Under the pieces are notes generated by a model. That model was not told the origin of the DNA. It did not search any database and worked only from the letters and a program-made list of their open reading frames with translations. Positions 1 to 12,538 of a stretch of 64,000 nucleotides of DNA are shown in pieces. Location: NCBI GenBank assembly GCA_963969595.1, contig OZ018411.1, forward strand, positions 11,038,501 through 11,102,500. Direction: 5' to 3'. The DNA is from Neckera pumila. Its lineage: Eukaryota; Streptophyta; Bryopsida; Hypnales; Neckeraceae. Position 1 is the first letter of the stretch, and each line of letters starts with the position of its first letter. The position numbers and the translations under genes were made by a program.

Positions 1-1016
1 GGTAGGACGCAAAAAAAATTAGAAACCTGATCCCGTCTCCTAAACCGGCCCCTGTTACCAACAGCAACTCAACTAGTCATACACATGGTAGGCATTTAGT
101 TACCAAGTTGAATGTAAGTATGACTTGTCCACATGTCTATGGTTTTAACTGTAGCCTGGTTTCTAATTTACTGATAGTGATTTACAACCACCCACTTTGA
201 ATGATTACACGAGTTCATACATAGCTACAAAAATTTGATCTAAAGAAAGTTTGGTCTTGTACCCACAGTGATCTCACCCGTGAGCTCAATACAGATCTCT
301 CAATGCCCGCACACCCCTACATAATTGAAGTGATGCGAATTGGATCCTTTACCTTAAGCCAAGTTAAGATTGCCTTGTCTTTCCATCGTCAGTGGTATTG
401 GTCTTTCGTCTGAAAGGACCTCAAGAGACAACCCCTCCATGACTTTTCCAAAACCCTAAACTTGTGTCCCCAAAACCCTGCACTATGACATTTAATCATA
501 CAGTCGTATCATGAATTTCTGCCACCACACCGATATGCAGGGAGCATTCCATGTACAATCCAATGACGATTTAGGTCACAAGGAAATAGTATTATCGGTC
601 AATGAATACACAAATCCATGTATTGTATCTCAATTCTTGTGGAGTGTCTAGAAACCTAGGAAGACAAATGCAATAGAAGGTACCCATCATTAGATTTCAA
701 GGGCTTGTTTGTACAATTGAAAACCCCAATGAGCAAATCCATATTTTAGGGTTTGCAACCACTAGACTTAGAAGACCAGTAGATGAAGACCATGGTCCCT
801 ATTTTAGTAGCTCTTTTACGACCGTCATAAATCACAAACCTACTGAAAGGAGCAAATAGGATTTTTGATAACTCCAGACTGGCTGCTAAGCTATCCAGGC
901 AATCACAAATTCAGATCTAAGAAAACCTAGCCACAAACTAAGGTATACTCAAAACTCTATCGAAAGGAAACCCCCAGGGATTGATCTCATTGACCTTCGG
1001 GTTATACAAATAAACT
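1..1016. other. No recognisable gene
   Basis: Moderately AT-rich DNA with no ORF of note and no protein-like segment that I recognise in any frame. It lies just beyond the end of the inverted F-box pseudogene copy. Confidence 0.4.
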
Positions 1017-3690
1017 TTGCGAGGTCTTAGCAATGATGCATATCAGGATTACTACTGCATCAGTTCTTTCCTCTACCATACCTTTTGTGTAAGATTAAAT
1101 GCTTTGCGCTAGGCTCCAACCGCGTTCTCTGCTGCTTTTGTAATGACTGTCCGTTGTTCTTATCTTGATCAGGTTTACGAACAACGTCACGTATTCAAGT
1201 TACACTCATCAGACTTAGACAGCGGTTCGAGGTACCAAAGACAGGTAAGAGCTGAGTACACCATAATGTATCATCAGTTGCTGCAACGTTCCACGTCCTG
1301 CAATAGAAAACATCATTCGTAAGGTCCTCCACTTAGAAGGATCTCAGTAACCCGTACGGAAAATCCTGTCTACGTCCCTCAACCAAAACAAAATCCTTAG
1401 CAATTTATACCCCCTAGGCAGATTGCTGTAAATGGTGTAAACATGCTGTTAGAAAAATACCTGCAGACCGCAGAAGCTATGGCCAGCAAGCAAGCATCAA
1501 AGTACTCAAAAACATATCCCCTCACAGCTGTAAATATTCTGCCGCAAAATTTTAAGAACATCGTATTCAACACACTAACTCGTCGTAGCATTCACAAGAC
1601 GTATTAGTGACAGGAATTAAGCATAAATTTACTAATCAAATTCAGCAGCAAAGGAGATTGTATCCTTAAATCATGCTAGAAAGAGCCTCAAGAACCACAA
1701 GGAAACAACTTTTGGAATTATTTTAGAACGAACGCGATATGTTAAAATTCACTCGCACTACTAGATTTTGAACTGCAACTTAGCTAATCGCATGTCGAAT
1801 TCCAATGCGTAACACAAAACCCTAAAATGCCAACCACAGCAGGTACAGCACTAAATTAAACAACCGTAACAACACGAATGGCGATCAAATGTACGAAACG
1901 AAACATTCACATCAAACACTTACGAGAACATGCGCCCTAAATCAAGCGAAGGACCATCCCGAATCAATCAAACTAGGGGCTTCGGTTTGCCGTCGACGAT
2001 TGTGTTGCAAGGGAGAGATATCGATTTTTTATTGGGCTTTGCAAAGTAAGGCCCCAACACTTAACGAACTTGTAAAGATAAATGATTATATTGAAGATTG
2101 AAACTTATGACAAACAAGAAACCTAAATCACAACGCCTATACATGAACAACCCCAATATCTGCAGCTTCCAAAAATATGACTTCAACCTAGACGCAAAGC
2201 CTCGTGTGAGATCAACATCTTCAAAGTTGCTGCTCCCCTTGCAACTGCGTCTGCTTTACCCACCAAATTGCCAAACCCTAACTACAGAGACTAAAAACAC
2301 CCTCAACAGCTTGACATGAACAACACCCGATATATGACATGCAACAATTTCTGTTCCCCAACTTCACTCACAACTCCATCTATCACACATGAATCAATCC
2401 CTGCGATTTATTGAGCTACCTTTCAACTGTATCTGTTCCCAGCTCCAAATTGAAAAACCCTAACTTCAGAAAGAAAAGCTCCCTCAAAGCAGCTCCATAG
2501 TATCCACAGCCAATGCCACCTGGACTTCAACCGAAACACAAAGTATCATACAAGAACCGCTCTCCTTGAGTTTTTCAACCACCTTCCAACTCTATCCGGG
2601 CTTCCCTCCGAACTGCTAAACCCTAGTCGAGAAAACCTCCAAGCAGGGAGAGCACTCACAACACCCACAACTCTCAGCATATGCAAAGAGCTTCACAATT
2701 GGACTATGCTGCAGAGAAAGGATCATATGTGAGGACATATGCTCTGACATTCTCCTACCCATTTGCAAAGATTTACCTGGCAGTGCAGATTCAACGAACG
2801 GAAGAGTAATTCACCCGCACTTCCCACGGTGTTTTAGGGTGCTGAACTGCTGATAATCTTGTTCAGGAGTTTAGCCACGCGCAAGATAGTTGTTTTTTAT
2901 GAAGGCTGACAAGCTGATTTTTAGGATCCACGGATCTCGTGAATGACAACGGAATTGGAAGTCCTAAAAATCCACGGTCTGAGGAATCCTGTTCCACACT
3001 CAACTGAATGGTGTCTGGCCTGCTACAAAAACACAGACCCCTCCATGCCTACAAACGGCTCATTTTGGAGGCAACGACACCGCCGACGCCAACCAAAGTT
3101 CATATTTCAATGATTCAATCTATTTCAATGTAGGTAAAACCCTCTCTCTGATATAAAATATCATCGACGGAATTGGAGATGTCAATGCACTGGAACGACA
3201 GATTACACAGCTCGACTCTTGAAGCGATTTTGACAAATTAAGATCATCTCGCAACTTGAAAGAACTTTCGAATGAGAATCCAACAACCAACCAGAGCATC
3301 CAACCAAGCATCCCAAGCACACCGAAACGCTACAACAATTGGTGCAAAGTCCACAAACCGCTCAACGAAATTCCATTAAAAATGGGGCAGAACGATATAC
3401 CTGTGAGAGATGGCGTCATGCAGCTGCAGCAATTGATAGCGGCGATGCATACATTGTCCGATGGAGCTCTCTCACTGCTTCGGATGAAACTTGCACTGCA
3501 ATTAAGCTTATATTCTTACATTCGACCATCCGCCATAGCCATCTCCAAGCTCGGAAGCTTTGTACCAAGCTTTGTACCAAGCTTCGGAAGAAGCAAACAA
3601 GGACCTCCGACGCGGGAGCAGGAGAACACGTGGACTCCACGTTGGCGTTCCCACGTTCCCAGCGTTCCCAGCGTTCCCTCACTTTAAATT
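1017..3690 (-). pseudogene. Partial inverted copy of the F-box gene at 12-14 kb (unprocessed pseudogene)
   Basis: Read on the minus strand this is a diverged copy of 12010-14215, covering promoter, first exon and introns, so it arose by DNA duplication and not by retroposition. Positions 1020-1320 match exon 5 of the intact gene and the start of the following intron. Positions about 1480-1570 match the F-box exon but have lost about ten bases inside the F-box, which breaks the frame. Positions 1680-1712 join DNA that in the intact copy lies about 790 bases apart (12775 to 13565), so exons 2 and 3 are deleted. Exons 6 and 7 are absent. The ATG and GTAAGT donor of the tiny first exon survive near 1921-1931. 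A 1.2-kb segment (1980-3165) interrupts the homology. Residues still readable include AIASAVCRYF. It cannot make the F-box protein. Confidence 0.85.
1980..3165. repeat. Extra 1.2-kb segment with degenerate tandem units inside the pseudogene arm
   Basis: This stretch has no counterpart in the intact arm, where the flanking sequences meet near 12500. It contains three diverged copies of a unit centred near 2240-2305, 2424-2486 and 2585-2645, each built on an AACCCTA core followed by an A-rich run and CTCC. The period is about 160-180 bases. It may be an inserted element or a segment lost from the other arm. I saw no terminal repeats or protein. Confidence 0.5.
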
Positions 3691-4930
3691 ACCCTAGACG
3701 CATTCATGAGAGCTTGTTTTATATATTTGGAACCGCTGGTTCCAGTATTAACTTAGAGCATCTCCTGCATGCCACCCCTCCAAAGAACCCCTCCACTTCT
3801 AATTTTTGGATGATAAACAATCAATTCTAGTGTTTTCACAATATATTTTTACTTTCCCCTCTATATGCTATACTCTCTTGGGATTAACAAGTCGTCATTG
3901 TAAATGATAGCTTACTTATTGCTTTTGCAAGTTCTATAACTTATCATTGGTTAAAAGTATATTTTAGGGAGTTGCACTGTTGCGGATACAAGTGGCCATC
4001 TCCTCTACATTAGATGGATATGGATTGAAGGAGCTTGGCTATTTGGAGGAGATGCTCTTACCTATAACATTTAGTAACATTCAGTGAGATTGTCTTTTAC
4101 TCTCCAGGATCCTCATCCACAAATTTCATCCACATTATTAATATAAGCTTCAAGACCGAGATAGTGGCAATACATTTATGATGCACTCCACTTTTTGGGC
4201 TAATTTTAGGACAAAACAAACAACAAAAAATTATAAAGATAGATGGTTTGCCAAAATTCAAAGAATTCATTGAGTATTATACCCATGTAATCTAATCTAA
4301 TTTGTAAATTATTTTTTTTTTGAAACACACAGATCAATAACTTATTTTGAGTGTTCTATTATGAAAAGAAGCTCTTCGTGTACAAATGGGGTGATAGGAG
4401 GTAGAACAACCCATGTGGGATATGTAATTTAGATTTTGTAGTTTTTCAACCGCTCATAGTTAAGTCTAAAGTAAGAGAAGAATGCAATTAGAGTGTCTTC
4501 ACACACTCCTAACATAGCCAATTCTAAGAGAATGCATGCAAAATTGAGTGACTTATGCTTGTTTAAACTTGAAATGGCCTAACCTTTCATATTAGAGTTT
4601 TCAAAGAAAAATGCATGTTTCATATAAAAGACAAATATATACATGTGCAAAGGAATTAGCCAAAAGGTTTTTGGTCGATTTTCAAACCATATACTCAAAT
4701 TTATGTCCAATTGTAGCAAACCCTAATTAGAACTAGTGCCTAAGGGTATTTATGACACATCAATCTTCAAAGAGTAATTACAAGGATGTGAACCATTGGA
4801 TCACTTTCATTTTTTGTTTGCTTACTAAGTAAAATGAGGGATTTCAAACCTTGAAATTATTGACCTCAATGAATTCATTGTCATTCAATTCAAATCTGCT
4901 ATATTGGTAACGTAATTTAATTGAAAGTGT
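3691..4930. other. AT-rich intergenic, nothing recognised
   Basis: No ORF, RNA gene or terminal repeat that I can support. Confidence 0.4.
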
Positions 4931-5673
4931 TTAGCCCTTAAAGGCCGGACCCATGACCATTGATTTCAAGCCTCACTGCCTAGAATTCAATTTTCTATCA
5001 TTTTGCAATTAAATATGAATGAAAAATTTTATATTTATTTTTCAGAGATGGAATTACATGTCTTCTATACTTTCTAAGTTTTTAGATTTTTTGGTGAAAA
5101 AATAATTTTTTTGAAAATTTTTGAAGAAAAAGTGAAGAAAAATCATATCAAATAGAAAAATATTTGAAAATATTTGAAAATTTCACCATGGGTGTATATT
5201 ACGGTGAAAAACATTATAGTGTAAACTCAATTTCCGTATTGTTCTATAAATAGAAAATAATAAACATTGAAAACACATCCACAATTCAAATTGCAATAGA
5301 ATATTCAATATTAGGAATTTTTTCAAAATTCAAATTGGGATAGAAACTAGAGTAGATGACCTTCATTTTGTTAGTTGGACCCAAATTTAATAAATATCAA
5401 TTTTGTAGAGAAATTTCAAATTTAGAGCAAGGAGCAACAACTTTCCAAAATACACTGAAATAGCATATTTTGTAATCCATTTTTTTACTAACTTCTCATT
5501 CACTTGAAGACAAACAATGGAAAGACTACAAATTCAATTGAAGATTCTTCATAACCCACCATAGAAGGTCAACAAGGAAAAGGAGGATGAAAGAATGCTT
5601 CCAGTCGCTTTTCATCTCCCCTAGATTGTCATCCAAATGCCACTAAGTGGTGTTGGTGGCGTTCTAGGGTTAA
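4931..5673. mobile_element. Putative TTAA-bounded non-autonomous element, family 2, copy 1
   Basis: Starts TTAGCCCTTAAAGG and ends TTCTAGGGTTAA, the same end logic as the clearer TTAA elements elsewhere in the window. The interior (AT-rich, non-coding) aligns along its length with 5846-6580, for example the shared ATATTTATTTTTCAGAG near 5030 and 5950. The two copies sit head to tail about 915 bases apart, so they could be two insertions or one local duplication. Ends are less perfect than in family 1. Confidence 0.5.
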
Positions 5674-5845
5674 ATTCCCAATAATTTGATTGTACAGTCG
5701 TGACCTTGGCATTGAGCTGAGTTCTGACATTTTTGACGCGTGACTTTTAGCTAATGTGGGTGTAGAATATTCCACATCATTTTGTCCGCGGGAAGGTAGT
5801 CTCTCCGACTACTATTGAATATTATGATCCTTTCTTGTTTTGCTC

Positions 5846-6580
5846 TTAATCCTTAAATGACAGACCTATGACCACTAATTTCAAGCCTTACTACCCATCA
5901 CTTAGTTTGCTGCCATTCTACAATTTGGTATGTATAAAAAAAAATTATATTTATTTTTCAGAGTTGAAATTACGTGTCTTCTTTATTTCACAAATAATTT
6001 AGATTTTTTTGGAAAATTAAATTTTTGGAGAATTTTTGAAGAAAAAGTGAAAAAAAATCACATTAAATAGAAATTTATTTCAAAAAATCTGAAAATTTCA
6101 CCATGTGTGTATATTACAATGACAAACATCACAGTGAACTCAATATTTGTGTCATTATATAATTAGAAAATAATAGACATTGAAAATACATCCCAAGGTC
6201 AAATTGCAATAAAATTTCAATATTAGGAATTTTTCAAAATTCAATTGGAATAGAAACTATAGTAGATGACTTTCGTTTTGTTAGTAGAGCTCAAACTCCA
6301 AATATCATTTTGTAGAGAAAATTTCAGATTTAAAGCAATGAGCAACAACTTCCCAAAATATACTAAAATAGTATATTTTTGTGATCCGTTTTTTTTACTA
6401 TCTTCTCATTAACGTGAAGACAAACACTCCGAAGATTACATAGTGAATTGGATACTTCATAACCCAACATGAAAGGTCAATAAGAAAAAAACGGATGAAA
6501 AAATATTTTCAAACAATTTTGAGTTCATTTGATTATCATCCGGAAGCCATAGAATGGTGCCGGTGGTGTTCAGGAGTTAA
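5846..6580. mobile_element. Putative TTAA-bounded non-autonomous element, family 2, copy 2
   Basis: Direct-orientation diverged copy of 4931-5673. It begins TTAATCCTTAAATG and ends CAGGAGTTAA. The interior has no coding capacity. Between the two copies lies about 170 bases of unrelated DNA, which favours two insertions or a duplication that included flanking sequence. Confidence 0.5.
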
Positions 6581-6689
6581 GCTTATCTCTTCATTGTCCA
6601 GCATTCCAACTTCCTTAATTTGACAGACGTGCACATTGGTTCTCAGTTTAATGCAATGGTTCTTTCCATTTAAAAAAAAAGGGTCGGCA

Positions 6690-7621
6690 TTAACCCCTAA
6701 AGGACCGGTTGTCCCCTCGGGGGACAATTTGGGTCCGGGCAGGTTCCTACGATCTCAATTTTTAGTAATATTTTTTGTGATTTTTTGAGGTTGTGTATTT
6801 TTGCAAGATCTTTGTGAATATATAATTTTTATTTTAATTGATGCCCGGGAGCAAAAGTTATGGCACAATAAGTAAAATTGGAATTTTGCGGGCAGTCCAA
6901 AAAAAATCACAAAAAGTCAAAATAATTTTTTTGAAATTTTTTTCCTCAAAGATTATATTTTTGTCTAAATGTGGAGCTTTGTTTCATTCAATTTGGACTA
7001 ATAATGAGAAAGTTATGGGCAATCTTAGTTTTTCGGGCAATCTAAGCATCTTCTTGAAAAAATAAGTTGTAGAATTTGTTTTTCAATGCAATTTTTAAAA
7101 TTTTTCAATTTTTTTTGTTAGACAGGGTTAGATTTTCTTGCTAGAAAAATCTCACCGTTGGGATTATTGTGATTCAATTCCATCTAAAAGCTATTAACAA
7201 TTTAGATTTTTCTTCAATCTTGTACCCACTTCTATTTAATAAATTTTTAATGAGTGAAAATTAAGTGCTTTTTTTCCTAAATTTTTTTGGTAGATTCTCA
7301 ACTCAACTAATTAACATAAGTAAGTAGAAAATCAAAATCAGTAGTGCAAAAAATTTGAGCTAAAAAGATTCAAAGCCAAAAAACCTAGTGAAGCAAGGTG
7401 GAAAAAAACTTGTTTTCTTCACTTTAAATGCATATATCTTGCAATCTACGTGGTCAAAGTTTCTGAAATTTCTTCCACATATTCATATACTAGTCAAGTA
7501 TAAGATCTTATGGTTGGATATGCAAAAAAAACAATTTCTTAAACTCTTTTCTCTTTGCAATAGAAATGACAATTTTGAATGGTTTTTGGTAGGAAAATCA
7601 CCTCGGTCTTTTAGGGGTTAA
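6690..7621 (+). mobile_element. TTAA-bounded MITE-like element, family 1, copy A (932 bp)
   Basis: Bounded by TTAACCCCTAAAGG and CTTTTAGGGGTTAA, an inverted repeat flanked by (or including) the tetranucleotide TTAA at both ends. TTAA target sites with a C-rich CCC terminus are the hallmark of the piggyBac superfamily. The interior is AT-rich with no transposase-like ORF, so it is non-autonomous. Diverged in sequence from copies C and D but closer to copy B, sharing the CCCGGGAGCAAAAGTTATG-like stretch near 6843. Superfamily assignment is inference from ends only. Confidence 0.75.
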
Positions 7622-10600
7622 GCTTACTTGTTGAGTGATTGATTAAAGCTGGGAAATGTGATTTGTTGTGGTAGATGCTTTTAAGTAATTTGATTTATTT
7701 TTTCTCATACAAAAAGTTTATTTTTGAAAAAGTAAAATTTAAAAAAGTTTTGAAATCTCTTTTTAGTAATATTTGATGGTCACATGACGCACATGAGGTA
7801 GTAAATTGCACTTGTTGCTAATTTTGAACCGATTGTGTCACACTTTGCCTAATTGTTGGTTGGAATTTTTTAAAAGGTGATGTAGGCTTTATAGTTTAAA
7901 TTAGTGAAGTAATATAAGAAGGGGCACAAAGGTAATATGGTAAGTTGTCATTGAACTAACTTTGTATTCAGTTCCATCCATTATATTGATTGCATCTATT
8001 ACAAAATTTCCAAGATCTATCCAAGGAATTTTATTGTTAGAGTACTCCAGAAGGCAATTGCAGACTAAGAAGTATAAAAAATAACAATGTAGTAACAATT
8101 TTTCAAAAATTAAGCTTTTGGAGATCTTAAAAATTAAAATAGCTTCATTTTTTGCTTTTAAAAGGATTTTTCTATTGAATTACATCTAAAGTACATATTA
8201 ACATTTTCTCCTCAATGCTTTCAACTAAATCAAGAGTCTTTAGTACCTTTTATGATTTTTTTTTGTCAAATATAACAAAAGTATAAAGAAGTACATGACA
8301 TATATGGATTCTTGATTTGAAAAATGGTATTAAAACATAAAATGATATTATAAACATTTTTGCATGGCTACAATGCTAAGAGATTTCTAAATCGTAGAAT
8401 TGTACTTTATTAAAAATAAAGTACGTTCAATACTTTATAATGAACAATCTTAGATTGAAAGTTCTACAATGATATGATATTCTAGATTTTGACAAGATTG
8501 GATTATGGTTGATTTCCAACATCCTACCTTTAGAAGAGCTTCTAACTTCATGAAGTTCTTCACACTTTGCTTGGGACTTTAACATGAGACCCAAGATGAA
8601 AAAGAGACTTTTGATTCATACTAGCCTCAAAAGAAGTCAAAGTTCTCTTTTATTCCAGTCTATTTGAATACCTCTATTTCTTTATAAAATATAAAGAAAT
8701 AATAACTTGGAAAGAAAAACATGTTGCGCCCAATTTAATAACAAACTTTCAAATTGAGATACTAGAATCACAAGATTAGATATACATCTAATACAAAAAG
8801 AATTTACGAATAACTGACATAATAAGGTATTTAACTATACAATTACTATGGATCAATGTAATTCTAATAAGCACAAAGTATTTATATTATAGGTCCAATG
8901 TAAACTTGCAATAAAAATTTGCATATTGAGAACAAAAAGAATACTATGATTAGGGTTGAGTTGGCATATGAAAATAAAATCAAGCTTGAAAGGTCACAAA
9001 ATAAAATAAAAAATTAGTGTGTTTCTACACATAAAGAAATGCTTTCTACACTACAAACAACAAATTTTAAAATTTTAAGTACTTAAATTTGAATTTCTTA
9101 AAAAAAATTTAAATTTTATATCTAAAAATACTCAAATCATAACTTTGTAATTTTCTTAATTTGAAAATTTGTTCACTTGCAATGCTTATATTTGTAAATA
9201 TATAATATTTTTCATCATAATTAATTGAAATAAAATAATCATTAGTTTTAAAATACTCTAATCTTACCAAACTTCTACCTTGACTTCCAATGATGCAAAT
9301 AGTTTCTTAAGAGTTGGTCTAAATTAACTATTTTTTGCTAAACATTTGAACTGAAAGTATAATTTTAAATTTATTTAACCTTAAAATCTAGTGATTCATT
9401 AGAGGATTGCAATGCAATTTTGAAACCATAAAATTGATGAAGAAAGACAATAAATTGTTTCACTTCAAATTCATTGAAACAAATACAAGATCTAGTCAAG
9501 AGCAATAGTCTCTAATTAAAATGAATTTTATAGAAGATGTCGTGGATGAAAAGATTATAATTGTTGAACAAAAACAAAGAAGCATTGACTACAACAATCA
9601 ATGTTATGCTTGAAACAAAATGTGCTCAACCTTGCTATTTTGATAGTTGCAAAATGGCAAGAAAAATTTGATTGTCAAGCCTTACTTTATTGAAATCTTG
9701 GGGAGGGCACTTGGTTCTACTACTACAAACCACGTGCAAACAAGTGATTTCTAATAAACTATAATTTCAACCTAAAATTTTGAGCATTGTTTGGTAATGA
9801 CTATAGGTTTCTATTGCCAAAAATTTTCAACTCAAATGAAATATGGAATAATTTCTAGAAGAGGTTGAAAATGAACCTAAAATGGCATATTTTTCAACTC
9901 AATTATTTATAGAGAACACATTTAGATGACCGTTGCATCAATATTCAACTCAAAATGAGCTTTCAATAGAGAGTTATTTTTAGGAATTTTTTGTTCATTT
10001 TTTAGACAATTTTTTAGGATATAATAAAGGGGTGTGAAAGTTATTTTTCAGTTCTGTAGTGTATCTATTTACTTCAAAAATTTGTAACTAATTATCATTA
10101 GCAAATAAAAATATCAATAATTCAAAACATAAACTTTCAAATTAGAAAAATATATTCATATTTTTTTTGTTTTCATTTATTTAAATTTTAGGATATAATA
10201 TAGGAGGTACAAAGTTTTGGTCACACGTAGTTTGGATTAGATACACTAAGTGCACCCCCGTGATTGAGATACATCTTTGGTTCATCTATCAAAAGCAATG
10301 CACTAATAATCAAAATTTGAACCTTAAAATGACAACTACCATGTTGTGCAAAAAAAAAGTTACAAGACACCACAACAAAAAAGGGAAGGAATAAAATAAC
10401 AAATGTATATTGTGTGATTTACTTAATCATTGATTGGCAAGAACATTGCTTAAAATTCTTTCATACCTTTTAGAATTTTTGTTGATGCCACAATTGTGTT
10501 TTAGAAATGCAAGTGCATATTTTCAAGTGGTCATTCAATGCTTGGATTGATGCATGGTTGAGTGGCTCAAAAATAGATTCAAAATGAAAAAATTTGCAGT

Positions 10601-11320
10601 CAAAAATCTTTAAACATCTATAGAATATAGTCTAAATATTTTTTTTGGGATAATTTGATTTGGATTTTTGACTTGTATAAATCTAATAATGTATAATCTT
10701 TTTGCCTCAATATCATTTACAATATTTATTGAAGAACTTCTAAGTTTGGTCAAAGTGACAATTCCATTGTACGAAAATTTCAAAGGGACTTTCTAAAGAA
10801 TCATTTCAATTTCAAAACTTAAAAAATGGACTAAACATTGCATACAAGAATGAATGAAATATATAGAAATGTTAATTAAATATGTGAAATGTCTTTTAAC
10901 AAATGATAAAAGAACTTTGCTACTAATCCAAAAGGATCTAATTTTCAAAGTCCTTGTGAGACTCAATTTATCATTATTTTTATTTTTTAATTCACATTAT
11001 TTATTAAAAAGCTCATGGAAATTGTCTTGTTTGGGAGTTTTTATTTTAATACAAGAGTACATAGTCTATGGCTTAGTAAGTCCACTATTTTCAATATTAG
11101 GTTCAAAATAGGACTTCCATGAATAAGATGTTTTGCTGTTTTGACCCCATTTATCATTTTTATTATTATTAATATTATTATTATTTTAAAACCATAATAT
11201 GGCAAAACAATAGTGGTAATAGAATACGACCTCTAAATCAAATAAAGTAACTACATTTAAAAATTGACCAAATAAGCAGTTCAACATGTTTCTTATTACT
11301 ATATTGAATTATTTTTGTAG
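7622..11320. other. Long AT-rich intergenic stretch
   Basis: About 3.7 kb of very AT-rich sequence with short ORFs only (the longest is 85 codons at 10854-11111 and hydrophobic by composition). I find no conserved domain, RNA gene or clear terminal repeat. It is probably old, decayed transposon DNA. Confidence 0.4.
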
Positions 11321-11533
11321 GATCTTATTGGTAATCAAAAGGAGATTCTAGACCCTTTTAGAATGCATTTTTTTAAACAGTGTATGAATAAACTATAAAT
11401 ATTCAAAGTGCTGAAAATAGGTGTATTTAAAACCACCCCTAGACTCTCATGAATAGTGGGAGTACATTTTAGACAAGAATATCTAATGTTCGATTTTAGA
11501 AAGGAGGTCAAAATTAGGTGTAGTTAAGGTAGA
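11321..11533 (+). repeat. Dispersed repeat family R, copy 1
   Basis: Shares an ordered set of segments with 20015-20165 (+) and, inverted, with 29560-29740: GGAGATTCTAGA, AGAATGCATTTTTT, GAATAAACT, AAGTGCTGAAAATAGGTGTA and TTTTAGACAAGAAT. It ends near ATTAGGTGTAGTTAAGG, which resembles the terminal repeat of the element at 29260-29789, so it is probably a diverged copy of that element. Confidence 0.55.
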
Positions 11534-12538
11534 AAGACCCATTTCCGTCCCTTCCCCCATTCTTGAATCCTAGAAAGTCACCAAATCTATCCATAAGCAT
11601 CCATTAAAGTGTCCTACAAATGTTTAATTCTAATTTGCTTACGCATTTGAAAGACACATATTTACTTCTCATTCGTTGACAACTGATTTTTACAAATTTC
11701 GGTTCAATGTATACCTACGGGACAGTTTTAGTGGTCTAGAAAACTAGCACTTTGAAAATTCATAGAAATTATATACTACAACCGAATTTTTTTTTTCCGA
11801 ATAATCATGATTTTCACTTGCCAATCTACAAAAATACTATGTTTAAGAAAAGGTGCCTTTGAATCAGGTTTTTTTTTTTGCTGCATGTCAAAGCGCTGGC
11901 TCTGTTTCATAGGTTAATTTTTCGAGGGAACTGGATGGAGAGGTCAATTTTTGGCGGGCTGAGCGATTTATAGCTCAAAAAAATCCCTGCTCTGAATTCC
12001 TTATTTTGACGGTTTGGGTGCCTCCACAGTAAGTTACCTTAAATCGGGAAGGAAAGACCCGCGGGACCACCAACGTGGCGGCCACGTGTTCTCGTGGTCC
12101 CGTGCCGAAGGGCTTGCGAAGTTGCAATACCAACAAGCATGCTTCGGAGCTTGGAGAAAGCTACTGCTGTGGCGGACCGTGGATGCTGCACAATAGAATT
12201 GCAGTGCACCCATCATTCGAAGCAGGGTGAAAGCTCCGTCGAACAAGGTATGCAGCGCCGTTATCAATCTTTGCAGCTGCATGACGCCATCTCTCGCAGG
12301 TACCAATTTTATGAAATTGCTTTTGAGGGCTTGGGGAATTTGCGCCAATTGTTGTAGTGTTCGGGGCTCTTGGTATGCTTGGTTGAATTTACGGGTTGGG
12401 TTATCAGTCAAATTTGTTTTCAACTTGCGAGATGAACTTAACTTGGCAAAATCGCTTCAAGAGTCCATCTTTCGTTCCAATGCATTGACATCTCTAATTT
12501 GATTGATTCGGGATGGTCCTCCGTTTGATTTGGGGCAC
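11534..12538 (+). promoter_or_regulatory. Upstream region of the F-box gene
   Basis: From about 12010 this DNA is shared with the inverted pseudogene arm (3165-3690), which shows that the duplication took the promoter and 5' leader with it. A G-box-like core CCACGTG lies at about 12091. Several ORFs here, on both strands, are also half-preserved in the other arm, but none extends into a recognised domain. I cannot place the transcription start. It could be bidirectional. Confidence 0.4.

Noticed and set aside
6690..7621. Protein-coding ORFs inside the TTAA elements (for example 6838-7065 and 7388-7621)
   Set aside because: They are not preserved between copies and consist of AT-driven residues.
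10854..11111. 85-codon plus-strand ORF with a hydrophobic stretch
   Set aside because: Phe/Leu/Ile/Lys-rich composition is expected from AT-rich DNA. No start context, homologue or neighbouring exon supports it.
12034..12423. 129-codon minus-strand ORF upstream of the F-box gene, with a similar ORF at 3256-3687
   Set aside because: Similarity comes from the inverted duplication of the DNA. The frames are not kept in common over their length and no domain is visible, so they are more likely leader or promoter sequence.
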